Positions 34,553 through 43,180 of a stretch of 64,000 nucleotides of DNA are shown here, piece by piece (positions within the stretch are counted from its first letter, which is position 1; each line of letters opens with the position of its first letter). Both the position numbers and the translations under genes were made by a program. The notes under the pieces are model-generated. The model had not been told where the DNA came from. It made no database searches and saw nothing but the letters and a program-made list of their open reading frames with translations. The DNA comes from Haladaptatus paucihalophilus DX253. Its GTDB lineage: Archaea; Halobacteriota; Halobacteria; Halobacteriales; Haladaptataceae. The DNA lies in the NCBI RefSeq assembly GCF_000376445.1, contig NZ_AQXI01000001.1, positions 900,962 through 964,961 of the forward strand. Reading direction: 5' to 3'.

Positions 34553-36019
34553 TCACGACAACACGGCGACGACGCGGCGGAGGTCGAGCAGGCCGCTCAC
34601 TGTTGCGAGTCCGGCCCAGACCGCTCCGCCGAGCAGCACGACGGCGACGAGCGAGAGCGGGCCGGAGACGAACGGGAGGGCGGCGAAGACGACGGCGGAC
34701 ATGGCGAGCGTGATACCGAAGACGAACGCGACGTGGCGGAGCAGGCGCGAAACCGACAGGTCGAGTTCGTGGTGCACGACGTAGAGGTTGACCAGCACGT
34801 ACACCGAGTGGGTGGCGACGGTGGCCCACGCCGCGCCGACCGCGCCGAGCGAGGGGATGAGGACGAGGTTGAGCGCGAAGTTGGCCGCCGAGGTCGCGCC
34901 CTTGGCCCACGCCCGCTCCCGCGCTCTCCCGAGGTAGTCCAGCGCGTCGCTGGTGATCAGGGTCACGGCTTCGAGGACGACGTAGCCGGAGAACACCTGC
35001 ACGACGGGAACCGCCCCGGCGTACTTATCGCCGAACACCAGCGTCACCGCGGGTCCGGCAACGAGCACCAACCCGGCGGCGGCGGGGACGTAGAGGAGGA
35101 GCGTGTGCCGGAACGTCGTCTCGTAGAGGCGCGCGGCGGCGGTCCGTGCGTCCTCCGCCTTCTGCTCGCCGTAGGTCGGCGAGATGGTGAACCCGAGGGA
35201 GGCCGCGGGTGCCTGAATGAACGTGGCGATGTTCTTGGCGAGGTAGTAGTAGCTGACCGCGACCGGTCCAACGATGGCTCCGACGAGGATGGTGTCGATG
35301 CGCTTGTCGAGGACGTTCGCGCCTTGGGTCGCCGTGAGCGGAACGCTGTACCGGAGGACGCGCCGCGAGAGTCCGTCATCGGGCGCGTCAGCGCTGTCGA
35401 TGGTCGCGTAAAACTTCCAGTAGAGGACCCCGAGTCCGACGACCGTCGCCAGTCCGTAGCTCACGACGTAGCCGAGGAGCGCCCCGCCAGCGCCGCCGAA
35501 GACGAGGACGCCGACGACGACGAAGACGATGAGGCTCGCGCTTCCGGTCGCCCGCGTCACGGCGCTCCACGTCACCTTGTTGAACCCTTGGAACACGACG
35601 ACGGCGAACGTCGAGAGAGAATAGAACGCGATGTACGCCCCGCCGAAGGTCATCAGCGGCGCGAGGTCGGGTTGGTTGACGAGGCGGGCGATGGTCCCGG
35701 AAAAGAGGGTGAACGCCGCGGCCACGACGACGACGGCGGCGAGTCGGTATCGAAGCGCGGCGCGAAGGACGTAGGGCACCTGTCCCGGGTCGTTCTCGCG
35801 GTATTCGGTAACGTACCGGGCCGCCGACTTCGAGGTGCCGAGGTCGGCGAACAGCCCCGCGACCCCGAACACCGCGAGCGCGCTGCCGAGGATACCGTAC
35901 TCGGTGGGGGTGAGCAGGAATCGGGTGAGGACCAGCACCAGCAATCCGTTCGAGGCGATGTGAATCGTTCGGGCGCCCAGCGTCGCTTTGAAACCGCGTG
36001 CGAATGATTTTGCGTCCAT
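34553..36019 (-). CDS. Wzx-type polysaccharide flippase
   Basis: 488 residues, about 12-14 membrane helices along the whole length (for example NGLLVLVLTRFLL, IAFYSLSTFAVVVFQGF, ASLIVFVVVGVLVFGGAGGALLGYV, LSLVAVVLLGGAVWAGL). The pattern is that of the MOP/PST polysaccharide exporter family (RfbX/Wzx). It would flip lipid-linked oligosaccharide across the cytoplasmic membrane. It ends the operon that begins at element 37899. A 17-codon frame (36019-36072) bridges it to the upstream gene with overlapping stop and start codons at both ends. Confidence 0.92.
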   Translation of the reverse strand: MDAKSFARGFKATLGARTIHIASNGLLVLVLTRFLLTPTEYGILGSALAVFGVAGLFADLGTSKSAARYVTEYRENDPGQVPYVLRAALRYRLAAVVVVAAAFTLFSGTIARLVNQPDLAPLMTFGGAYIAFYSLSTFAVVVFQGFNKVTWSAVTRATGSASLIVFVVVGVLVFGGAGGALLGYVVSYGLATVVGLGVLYWKFYATIDSADAPDDGLSRRVLRYSVPLTATQGANVLDKRIDTILVGAIVGPVAVSYYYLAKNIATFIQAPAASLGFTISPTYGEQKAEDARTAAARLYETTFRHTLLLYVPAAAGLVLVAGPAVTLVFGDKYAGAVPVVQVFSGYVVLEAVTLITSDALDYLGRARERAWAKGATSAANFALNLVLIPSLGAVGAAWATVATHSVYVLVNLYVVHHELDLSVSRLLRHVAFVFGITLAMSAVVFAALPFVSGPLSLVAVVLLGGAVWAGLATVSGLLDLRRVVAVLS

Positions 36020-36072
36020 TATCGGCTGCCTCCGTGGTGTCGTCCGTGCGTCTGGTGTCGTCGGTTCGTCAT
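36019..36072 (-). CDS. 17-codon His/Arg-rich bridging minicistron
   Basis: ATG at 36072 overlaps the TGA of the 36069 gene (ATGA) and its TAA overlaps the flippase ATG (TAATG). The peptide MTNRRHQTHGRHHGGSR has four histidines and five arginines. The double overlap would let terminating ribosomes pass from one membrane-protein gene to the next. Whether the peptide matters or only the coupling does is open. Confidence 0.45.
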   Translation of the reverse strand: MTNRRHQTHGRHHGGSR

Positions 36073-37868
36073 CGGATGTAGTAGAGGTCGAACCCGCCGC
36101 CTGACTGCACCCGGTTCACGCCGGGGCGACTCTCCAACGTTCGGAACCCCTTCTTCGGGAACCGAAGTCCGCGATAGACGGCCAGTTCGCGCTCCCGTGC
36201 GGCCTGCGTCACCGGCAGATAGCGCGGGCCGTCGAAGACCCGCTTCAGTCGAGCGGCGGTGAAGTTCTCCTCGGTGGCGTTGTAGTTGCCGTATATCCCC
36301 TCCCCACGGAACTCGGCGTCCCGGCTCCGCTCGAACCCGAGGATCGCGTCGGAGTACCGTTCACCCGGCGCTCGAAGCCCCGTGAACGTCGCGTCTCCGC
36401 GGTGGGATATCGCCGCCGAAAAGCCCGTCATCTCGCCGTCCGATACCTGCCCGGACGGCTGGTACATGTACGGCGAGTGGAAGACGGTCAGCAACGAGAG
36501 GACGAGCATGACCGCGAACAGCACCGCCGCGACCGCGCCGAGCCCCCCGTCGGGGCGCACCGGAAGTTTGGTCCCGAGCGCGCCCACGCCGCGGGCGAAC
36601 GCGACGCCGCCGAGCATGGTGATTGGAACCATGATGAACCCGAGGACGCGGAAGTGGAACTGGCCGTAACTGGCGGCCAAGAAGGCCACGAAGAGGATGC
36701 CCAGCGGGAAGGTACCGACCGCGATGTACTTGCTGAACGCGCTGGCGTCGGTCCCGCGGACGCGGTTGAACAACCCGCCGAGCATGAAGAACCCGGCGAT
36801 GACGAGGAAGACGAAGCTAACGAGAAAGAGCTTCAGGAACAGCAGTTTGATGCTGCCGCCGAGTTGCGAGAGGCTCGCGGCCGCGTGGGCGGAGTCGGCA
36901 CCCGCGGTCGGGTCCGAGAGGAGGCTGCTGATGAGCGCCTTCACCGCCCCGCCCGAGCGCTGATGGAACGGGGACCACGCGAGGAACATCGCCGTGAGGA
37001 AGAACGTCTGTGCGTACAGCGGGCGATGTCGAGCGATGGCGTGTTCGTCGTGGAACAGTCGGTACAGGAACTGCACGAAGACGACCCCGCCGAACAGCAG
37101 GATGAGGTTGGCGGCCTGCTGTGGATGGACGAAAACGATGGCGAGCGAGGACAGCGCGAGGAGCGCTCCGGCCCCGGTTCCGAACAGCGGGACTCCCCGC
37201 GGGTTCGTCGCGGTGACGTACTTCGCCACGAGGTAGATGACCAGCGGGAGGAACAGTATCGCTTGCGAGGTCGGGTGGGGCATGACGAAGACGCTGATGG
37301 CGTTTATCGGGAGCAACAGGAACCCGGCGAGCGCCGCGTAGGTGACCGACCGGTCGTCGTCCACCACGACGCTCACGCCCAAGGGAACGAACAGCAGGTA
37401 GACGAGGACGAACGCGGAGACCATCACGAGCATGGCTCGCGCGAGCGGAACCCCCGTCGCTTCGTGAACGACGATGGCTATCGTGTGCGTCCCGGGGTAG
37501 AGCAGGTCGTAGGTGGGCATCGCGCCCGAAAGGATGTCCTTCGTCCAGCCGAGGTGCGTCAGCGAGTCCCCCGGCCCGTAGAAGTGATAGCCCCTGATGA
37601 GCGGAAGCGACGCGACGGAGAGGACAGTCGTCCCGCCGAGGACGAGTCCGAGCGAGCGGTACCAGTCGGGCGTGGACACCGCGACTCCGACCCCGAGGAA
37701 GAGTGCGATGCCCGAGCCGACCCAAAAGAGGAGCGGCGTCGCTCGGTAGATCGAGAGTTCGTAGGCTCGCGCTGGCGAATCGTGTGCGATGAAAACGCCG
37801 ACGGCGAGCGCGCAGAACCCGAGAACGAGCGCCGCCTTTTCCGGTCGGTGTGCGAACGTACGTGCCAT
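36069..37868 (-). CDS. multispanning membrane protein, probable GT-C-like glycosyltransferase or polymerase
   Basis: 599 residues with about 12 membrane helices and a soluble C-terminal domain of about 130 residues (from TVFHSPYMYQPSGQVSDGEM). The first large loop has GYHFYGPGDSLTHLGWTKDILSG, with D-x-H residues such as those in the first extracytoplasmic loop of GT-C enzymes and EPS polymerases; that assignment is by pattern only. A polytopic GT-C transferase using lipid-phosphate sugars, or a Wzy-like polymerase, both fit its place between flippase and glycosyltransferases. The ATG lies 35 bp after the centre of an ATAACAAAG element. Confidence 0.82.
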   Translation of the reverse strand: MARTFAHRPEKAALVLGFCALAVGVFIAHDSPARAYELSIYRATPLLFWVGSGIALFLGVGVAVSTPDWYRSLGLVLGGTTVLSVASLPLIRGYHFYGPGDSLTHLGWTKDILSGAMPTYDLLYPGTHTIAIVVHEATGVPLARAMLVMVSAFVLVYLLFVPLGVSVVVDDDRSVTYAALAGFLLLPINAISVFVMPHPTSQAILFLPLVIYLVAKYVTATNPRGVPLFGTGAGALLALSSLAIVFVHPQQAANLILLFGGVVFVQFLYRLFHDEHAIARHRPLYAQTFFLTAMFLAWSPFHQRSGGAVKALISSLLSDPTAGADSAHAAASLSQLGGSIKLLFLKLFLVSFVFLVIAGFFMLGGLFNRVRGTDASAFSKYIAVGTFPLGILFVAFLAASYGQFHFRVLGFIMVPITMLGGVAFARGVGALGTKLPVRPDGGLGAVAAVLFAVMLVLSLLTVFHSPYMYQPSGQVSDGEMTGFSAAISHRGDATFTGLRAPGERYSDAILGFERSRDAEFRGEGIYGNYNATEENFTAARLKRVFDGPRYLPVTQAARERELAVYRGLRFPKKGFRTLESRPGVNRVQSGGGFDLYYIR

Positions 37869-37893
37869 TTAGTCGTCACCAGCGTCGCCGGAT

Positions 37894-38946
37894 TCACCCT
37901 TTGTTATAGACCGCCTGATTGGTACCGGCCCGAATGAGGAGGTCGGTGGCGAACCCGGCGACGTCGATTTTGTCCGCGAGCAAGCGTTCGCGGCGGCGAC
38001 GGAACGTGTCGTGGTTCGCCGTTCGGACGAGCGACTTCGCCTTCTCGACCGCCTGCCGGTCGTCCGCCGTCGAATAAAGCAACCCGTACTCCGCGAGTTC
38101 GAGGAAGTTCGTCATGTCGTCCCGCCCGGCGAACGACTGGGCGCGCACGGACGGCGTGCCGAGGACGGCCGCCTCGGTCGCCATCGTCGCCGAATCGCCG
38201 ACGTAGAGGTCGGCGAACGCGAGCAGGTCGTGGACCAGATGGGGCGGGACGGGAAGCTGGTACGACGCGAACTCCTCGGGCAAGTCGGATTCGCTGGAGA
38301 CGTACAGGTCGCCGTGGTCCGCGAGGAACGACACGAGGTCACGCTTGGCCTCGTGAGAGAACCCCGCCTCGCCCACGTCGTGAAGGGCCGACCACTCCCG
38401 GAACCGAACGAAGAAGTACGGGTCGGTCGGCTCGATGCCGTACTCCCGAAGACGGTCCGGGTCGGGCGAAAACCGGTTCGGGTGGAGGTACGCGAGTTCG
38501 TGGAACCCGTCGTAGCGCACGTGCCCGTCGCCGAAGTCGTCCCGGAACCGCTGGGGCGTACAGACGATGTGGGCGAGCGGCGTCATGATGCGATGGGACT
38601 GGACGCCTTCGTTGTCTATCCAGACGACGCTTCGCGACCCGACCAGCGGCGCGACGTGCGAGACGGCCACGCCGCCGATGGCCGTCATCACGTCGGGTCG
38701 GATGCGGAGCGCCTCCCGGAATAGCCGGGCCTCGTAGGTCGCTTGCACCCGCGCGAGTTCGGTTATCGAATCGGCGGTTCCCGCGAGGACGGTGTGGTCG
38801 ATGTCGTACTGTTCGAGGAGCGACAGCGCGATGTCCTTGTCGCGGGCGAAGACGAACACCTCGTGGCCGCGTTGCTGCAGCGCGGAGATGATTCCCCGAT
38901 AGAAGTGGACGTGGGCCGGATGCTGGATGGTGATGATGATTCGCAT
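37894..38946 (-). CDS. DUF354-family UDP-sugar epimerase/transferase-like protein
   Basis: 350 residues with GT-B-like fold. It begins IIITIQHPAHVHFYRGIISALQQRGHEV; the second half has YVGDSATMATEAAVLGTPSVR, the sugar-nucleotide-binding style loop of the GT-B/UDP-GlcNAc 2-epimerase superfamily. DUF354 proteins are widespread in archaeal glycan clusters but lack a firm activity. A paralogue lies at 40007 with the same HPAHVH-like start (NTPAHVHLYRHAI). It overlaps the upstream glycosyltransferase by one base. Confidence 0.85.
   Translation of the reverse strand: MRIIITIQHPAHVHFYRGIISALQQRGHEVFVFARDKDIALSLLEQYDIDHTVLAGTADSITELARVQATYEARLFREALRIRPDVMTAIGGVAVSHVAPLVGSRSVVWIDNEGVQSHRIMTPLAHIVCTPQRFRDDFGDGHVRYDGFHELAYLHPNRFSPDPDRLREYGIEPTDPYFFVRFREWSALHDVGEAGFSHEAKRDLVSFLADHGDLYVSSESDLPEEFASYQLPVPPHLVHDLLAFADLYVGDSATMATEAAVLGTPSVRAQSFAGRDDMTNFLELAEYGLLYSTADDRQAVEKAKSLVRTANHDTFRRRRERLLADKIDVAGFATDLLIRAGTNQAVYNKG
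37899..37907 (-). promoter_or_regulatory. ATAACAAAG element 4
   Basis: Exact copy on the minus strand, centre 35 bp before the ATG at 37868. It lies inside the last codons of the upstream gene (its Y-N-K-G end), so the element has constrained or been recruited from coding sequence. It marks a new transcript within a same-strand gene run. Confidence 0.7.
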
Positions 38947-39920
38947 CAGACGACGGATTCGTAAACCGCGTGAATTCGTTCTCCCATGCGTTCGAGGCTG
39001 ATGTCGCGGACGTTCTCGCGGCCGTTCGAGCGGCGCGGCGAGGAGAGCACGTCCACCAGCCCGGCGACGAGTTCGTCGTCAGACTGGCAGACGTGCGACG
39101 GCGAGACGTCCGCGATGCGTTCGGCCACGTCGCCGACGTCGGTCGTCACGACCGGCACGTTGCAGGCCATCGCCTCCTTGACGGAGTTCGGCGACCCCTC
39201 GCTCTTGGAGGGGAGCAAGAGCACGTCCGCCGCGTTGTAGTAGGTGGACATCTCGTCGTGGGGTACCCCGTACACGCTCTGGAGTTCGACGAGGCCGTCC
39301 ACCTGCTTCGCGGCGGCCGTGACCACGCGCTCCGCCCGCGGGAAGTCCTTTACCTCGCGCGTCGGCGGGTAGGGAAAGAGGACGTGTTTGGCGTCCCGAC
39401 TCCACCCGACTGCATCGCGCGCCTCGTCCTTCGGTTGGGGTGAGAACCGCGAGAGGTTGATTCCGTGGGGGATGACGTGACACGGGGCGTCGAGTTCCGC
39501 CGCCATCGCGTCCGACATGACGATGACCGCATCGCAGTGACGTGCACAGCGTTTGCTCAACCAACCGTACTCGCCGAGCAGGTCCGACCCCCACAGCGAG
39601 AGCACGACGGGCAGTCGAAGTTGTGCCAGCGCCATCGGCGCGGTCAACCCGTAGTTCGCGTGTATCAGGTCGTAGTCTCCGATGGAGTTCCGGAGGACCG
39701 TCGGGAGGAATCGCAGGTAATCCGTCGGCGTCCGGCGCGTGACCGATTCGCGGGCACGGTGGGTTCCCGGCGGCGCGAGTGTCTCTCCGTGGACGCCGCG
39801 CTCCGCGAGAACCCGCAGTTGTTCGTTGTAAAAGCGGGCGTCTGTATTCGTCACGAGGTTCAGCACCTGCAGTGACTCCTGCTGGGTGCTAGTCCTCGGC
39901 TGTGAAGTTCCTCTCGACAC
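38946..39920 (-). CDS. family 4-type glycosyltransferase
   Basis: 324 residues, GT-B fold. Early HANYGLTAPMALAQLRLPVVLSLWGSDLL is the acceptor side. CHVIPHGINLSRFSP and FPYPPTREVKDFPRAERVV lead into the donor site, and LLLPSKSEGSPNSVKEAMACNVPVVTTDVGDV is the GT4 'E-G-x-P-x(3)-E-A-M-A' motif. It starts at GTG 39920, 32 bp after the centre of an ATAACAAAG element. The stop overlaps the next start (TGATG). It retains a nucleotide-sugar transferase role in glycan assembly; sugar unknown. Confidence 0.92.
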   Translation of the reverse strand: MSRGTSQPRTSTQQESLQVLNLVTNTDARFYNEQLRVLAERGVHGETLAPPGTHRARESVTRRTPTDYLRFLPTVLRNSIGDYDLIHANYGLTAPMALAQLRLPVVLSLWGSDLLGEYGWLSKRCARHCDAVIVMSDAMAAELDAPCHVIPHGINLSRFSPQPKDEARDAVGWSRDAKHVLFPYPPTREVKDFPRAERVVTAAAKQVDGLVELQSVYGVPHDEMSTYYNAADVLLLPSKSEGSPNSVKEAMACNVPVVTTDVGDVAERIADVSPSHVCQSDDELVAGLVDVLSSPRRSNGRENVRDISLERMGERIHAVYESVV

Positions 39921-39947
39921 GTTGCCGAAGTCGATGGCCGAGTCGGC

Positions 39948-39956
39948 CTTTGTTAT
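39948..39956 (-). promoter_or_regulatory. ATAACAAAG element 5
   Basis: Exact copy on the minus strand in the 86-bp gap between two same-strand genes. Its centre lies 32 bp before the GTG start of the GT4 gene, one of the four copies with promoter-like spacing. Confidence 0.72.
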
Positions 39957-40006
39957 CCACCGCTTTCCCGGTTGCAGGAGTGGCGTACCGAAAAGAGTCG
40001 TTTTCG

Positions 40007-41080
40007 TTACCGGTGGGTCACCGCGACCGTCCGTTCGATGCGTTCCTTCGGAACCACGGCGGTCGTTGCGACGTCCACGATGACGTCGGTGAGGTTCACC
40101 TTGTCCGAGAGGTACTCGTCCCGGCGTTTCCGGAGGCGCTCTTTCGCCGAATCGTTCGCGAGAATGATGAGCGCCTGTGAGAGAACGTCGTCGAAATCAC
40201 GGAGGTTGTGGATGAGTCCCTCGCGTTCGAGCTCGACGAAGTTTCCCATATCCGACTCGCCGACGAAGGAGTTCGACCGAATCGCGGGCGTGCCGAGCAG
40301 GGCCGCCTCCGTCACCATCGTCTGGGTGTCGGCGACCAGCAGGGACGCCTCCGCCAGCGCGTCGTGGAGCAGTGCGGGATGGAGGTCGAACTCGTGCGAT
40401 TCGCCGGGGGCAGGGTTACCCCCCTCGTCGGAGACGAACACCGTGACGTGCTCCGAGAGGGCCGAAACGAGCTCCCGCCGTTTTTCGGGCGAGAATCCGG
40501 AGTGGCCGACGTCGTGGTGGGACCCGAAGGCGTTGAACCGCACGATGGCGTACTCTTCGTCCGGGCCGACCCCGAGGCGGTCCCGAATCGTCGGGTCGGG
40601 GTCGTACACGTCTGGGTGGAGGTAGGCGAGTTCCTTGAACCCGCGGAACTCGTAGTGGTTCGCACCGAGGTCCTTGCCGAAGGTGTGCGGCGTGAGGAAC
40701 GTGTCCACGAACGGCCGGGCGGCGATGTGGTCGAACGTCGTCGGTTCCGAGTCGGCGACGACGACGACCGGCGTCCGCGACATCGCACCGGCGTGGGCGG
40801 CGTAGGACCCGACGCCGAAGATGAGGTCGGGGTCGTATCGACGGGTCCGCCGGAATATCTGGACGTAGTGCTGTGGCAGTTCGCGGAACAGCGAGTACTT
40901 CGTCGTCTCGCACTTGCCGTATATTTCGTGCGGGAGGTCGTGGTACTCCAGCAGGGCGCGGGTACAGCCGTAATCACGCCCGAGGACGAGCACGTCGTGA
41001 CCTTGCTCTTGCAAGTCCTCTATCGCGTGCCGATAGAGGTGGACGTGCGCGGGCGTGTTGGTGAAGAACAGGTATCTCAT
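40007..41080 (-). CDS. DUF354-family protein, second copy
   Basis: 357 residues, clear paralogue of the gene at 37894: YLFFTNTPAHVHLYRHAIEDL at the start, FGVGSYAAHAGAMSRTPVVVV in the middle, and LLVADTQTMVTEAALLGTPAIRSNSFVG as the second-domain loop (quoted in part). Both copies share 'ELAYLHP' and 'DKV/I ... VA' ends. It is coupled to the FemAB-like gene upstream (ATGA overlap). The pair DUF354 plus neighbour occurs twice in the island, suggesting duplicated glycan steps. Confidence 0.85.
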   Translation of the reverse strand: MRYLFFTNTPAHVHLYRHAIEDLQEQGHDVLVLGRDYGCTRALLEYHDLPHEIYGKCETTKYSLFRELPQHYVQIFRRTRRYDPDLIFGVGSYAAHAGAMSRTPVVVVADSEPTTFDHIAARPFVDTFLTPHTFGKDLGANHYEFRGFKELAYLHPDVYDPDPTIRDRLGVGPDEEYAIVRFNAFGSHHDVGHSGFSPEKRRELVSALSEHVTVFVSDEGGNPAPGESHEFDLHPALLHDALAEASLLVADTQTMVTEAALLGTPAIRSNSFVGESDMGNFVELEREGLIHNLRDFDDVLSQALIILANDSAKERLRKRRDEYLSDKVNLTDVIVDVATTAVVPKERIERTVAVTHR

Positions 41081-42150
41081 CCTCGGACGAACTGGTATGC
41101 CCGTTTGGCGGCGTCCATGGTCGTGCCGCTCGATTCGACGAGGTAGTAGGGAACGAGGTCGGCACCGAACTTCGCCTTGTACCGACAGAGCCGCTCCGTG
41201 TTCGCGCCCATCAGGTCGTAGGTCGTCACAGACTCGACGGGCGGGTCGTCCACGATATCCTGAATGATGCGCCAGTGGACGAGACTGTTCACGCTGGTGC
41301 CCTCATACACCGAGCGGGCACCCCCTTGCCAGAAGTACGCGGCGTCGTTGGAGTAGAGGGCGGTGATGCCGGTCAGATAGTTCCCGTCGTCGTCGCGGGC
41401 GACGTAGGTTTGGGCGGCGTCACCCAGCCCTTCCCAGAGGTCGCGGACGTAGTTCCACGACAGACCGAGGGTTTCGTCCTGTTCGTCGTACCGCTCGACG
41501 GTGTGTTCGAACACGTCGCGCGCGCCGTCGGTACCCTCGCGGGTGACGGTCACGTCGAGGTCCTCGGCGTCGCGGATTTCCCGCCGGAGACTCTTGCTGA
41601 ACGATTTCTTCACGGCGTCGGCCGTGGTCGATTCCAAGTCCAATTCGTACGTGAAATAGGGTTCGACGCTCAGGTCGCCCCACGAGTAGGGTCGGGGGTC
41701 GCCGTAGTCGGTGCCACAGATCATGCGAAACAGGGTCAGCCCGGACTCCATCTGTTCGCCCACGCGCTGTGCCATGGGTGAATCGAAACCGACTCGCGCT
41801 AGCCGCCCGGTGTAGTCGGTTCGAATCCGGTCGAGCACCGTCTCGGTGAACTCGCGGTTGACTTTCTCCTGTTTCCGTCGCTTCGGACTCGTGGGCATCA
41901 GTATCGGTCCCAGCCGCGGAATCGCCATGCCCGGCGGCGGCGACATCGCGGCGGTTCCGAGCGGCCCGTTCCGAACGACGACCGGGAGCAGGGCGATAGC
42001 CTGCTGTCCCTTGAATCCCCCGTACAGGTGGAGTTCCCCCGGCGCGTGCCGCTCGATGGCGGTCAGCGCGGCCGGTCGGTGAAACACCTCGAACCCGTCG
42101 CTGGGGAGTGCATCGTCCCATTCTGTAATATCTAAACGTTCGACTCTCAT
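41077..42150 (-). CDS. FemAB/CelD-like GNAT-fold transferase
   Basis: 357 residues. Early FEVFHRPAALTAIERHAPGELHLYGGFKGQQAIALLPVV and a second GNAT-like half (FEHTVERYDEQDETLGLSW, then YLTGITALYSNDAAYFWQGG and SLVHWRIIQDIVDDPPVESVTTYDLMGANTERLC), quoted in parts. This is the FemAB / CelD-BcsL 'acetyltransf_6' architecture. Relatives transfer amino acids from aminoacyl-tRNA or acyl groups onto envelope glycans. A paralogue lies at 54854 (shared YDLVGANERRLCGYKAKF-type ending). The ATG is 39 bp after the element centre. Confidence 0.85.
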   Translation of the reverse strand: MRVERLDITEWDDALPSDGFEVFHRPAALTAIERHAPGELHLYGGFKGQQAIALLPVVVRNGPLGTAAMSPPPGMAIPRLGPILMPTSPKRRKQEKVNREFTETVLDRIRTDYTGRLARVGFDSPMAQRVGEQMESGLTLFRMICGTDYGDPRPYSWGDLSVEPYFTYELDLESTTADAVKKSFSKSLRREIRDAEDLDVTVTREGTDGARDVFEHTVERYDEQDETLGLSWNYVRDLWEGLGDAAQTYVARDDDGNYLTGITALYSNDAAYFWQGGARSVYEGTSVNSLVHWRIIQDIVDDPPVESVTTYDLMGANTERLCRYKAKFGADLVPYYLVESSGTTMDAAKRAYQFVRG

Positions 42151-42184
42151 TCGTCGTCTCGCCAGTCGATAACGGTGGTTTTCA

Positions 42185-42193
42185 CTTTGTTAT
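42185..42193 (-). promoter_or_regulatory. ATAACAAAG element 6
   Basis: Exact minus-strand copy, centre 39 bp before ATG 42150, in the 136-bp gap after the deacetylase gene. A GTG that begins at its final G opens a 12-codon frame (MKTTVIDWRDDE) whose TGA overlaps the ATG; that frame may be chance. Confidence 0.7.
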
Positions 42194-42286
42194 CCCCCAC
42201 CTGCCGACGAGAAGGCACCACGGAACGGCAGGTAGGCCGTCGCTACGACGAACGAGAGAGAACTATCGACTTCATACTCGCGCGAC

Positions 42287-43180
42287 TCATCGACCGTGGA
42301 CGCTCGCAGTTCCGGTTCGACTCTTGGAAGCGGTGCCGATGCGGTCGGCGAGTTCGCCCGGCGGACCGACCCACGCACCGCGCTCTATCGCGGACTCGAT
42401 GAGGCGACGATAGAGGCGTCGGTGACCGGGGAACTCGTCGGCGAACATGCGCGGATGCCACAGCACCGTCATCACGGCGTCGTTCTCGGCCGCTTCGTCC
42501 AGCAGATCCTCGCACGCTTCCCACGCTGCCTCGAAGTCGTCACCGGGGTCCGGCACCGCGATGTCCATCATCGTGAGCGGGAAGACGACGAAATCGTCGT
42601 CGAAGGGGCGTTTCACGCCGTAGCCGTGGTCGAACCCGTACTCGGAGCTCGACCCGAGGGTCGCGTCGTACTCCAACCCGATGTCGCGGTGGTGCTCCCA
42701 CGTCGAGTCGGCGCGGTTCAGGTGGTGTTGCCGACCGCCGCGAACCCGGTGGCCGAGCGCGGCCTCCAGCGCCGTCTTCTGGTCACGGAGGGCTTCCGGG
42801 TCGTCGTAGGAGTCGTACGAACCGTGAAGTCCGACCTCCCACCCGCCGTCGTCGAGGTCGTGGAGCACGTCGAGGATGGCCGTATCGAACAGGTCGTACC
42901 GACCGAGATGCTCTATCCAGTAGCGCGGCGTGAGCCAGTCGTCCGGCGACTTCTGGAAGATGGACTCCTCCTGGAGGAAGTAGAACGCCGAGCGCACGCC
43001 GAGCGACTCCTCCAGTTCCATTATCTCCTCGAACTGCCACCACGGGTTGACGCCGGGTGCCAGCGCCGAGAGGTGGCTCGGGTCGCGGTCCTTCAGCGCG
43101 TAGTACGGGGCCTGCAGTCGCTTGTACGGTCTATCCACGTCGTGGGTCAAACAGAGTTCGAATTCATACCCGGGTAACAT
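42287..43180 (-). CDS. polysaccharide deacetylase-like protein
   Basis: 297 residues from ATG 43180; the frame is open further upstream but that part is arginine-rich shadow of the epimerase gene. LCLTHDVDRPYKRL gives the D-x-D-type start of the NodB fold. WEVGLHGSYDSYDDPE gives the H-x(2-3)-S/D region, and VMTVLWHPRMFADEFPG the C-terminal histidine motif. It resembles the group of deacetylases acting on glycan precursors with a modified metal site. It is the last gene of the seven-gene operon and overlaps the epimerase gene by 17 bp. Confidence 0.85.
   Translation of the reverse strand: MLPGYEFELCLTHDVDRPYKRLQAPYYALKDRDPSHLSALAPGVNPWWQFEEIMELEESLGVRSAFYFLQEESIFQKSPDDWLTPRYWIEHLGRYDLFDTAILDVLHDLDDGGWEVGLHGSYDSYDDPEALRDQKTALEAALGHRVRGGRQHHLNRADSTWEHHRDIGLEYDATLGSSSEYGFDHGYGVKRPFDDDFVVFPLTMMDIAVPDPGDDFEAAWEACEDLLDEAAENDAVMTVLWHPRMFADEFPGHRRLYRRLIESAIERGAWVGPPGELADRIGTASKSRTGTASVHGR

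Noticed and set aside
34394-36007. 537-codon plus-strand open frame
   Set aside because: Shadow of the flippase gene, charge-rich and without hydrophobic or domain pattern.
36402-37937. 511-codon plus-strand open frame
   Set aside because: It lies opposite a clear multispanning membrane protein and is a low-complexity R/E/D-rich shadow.
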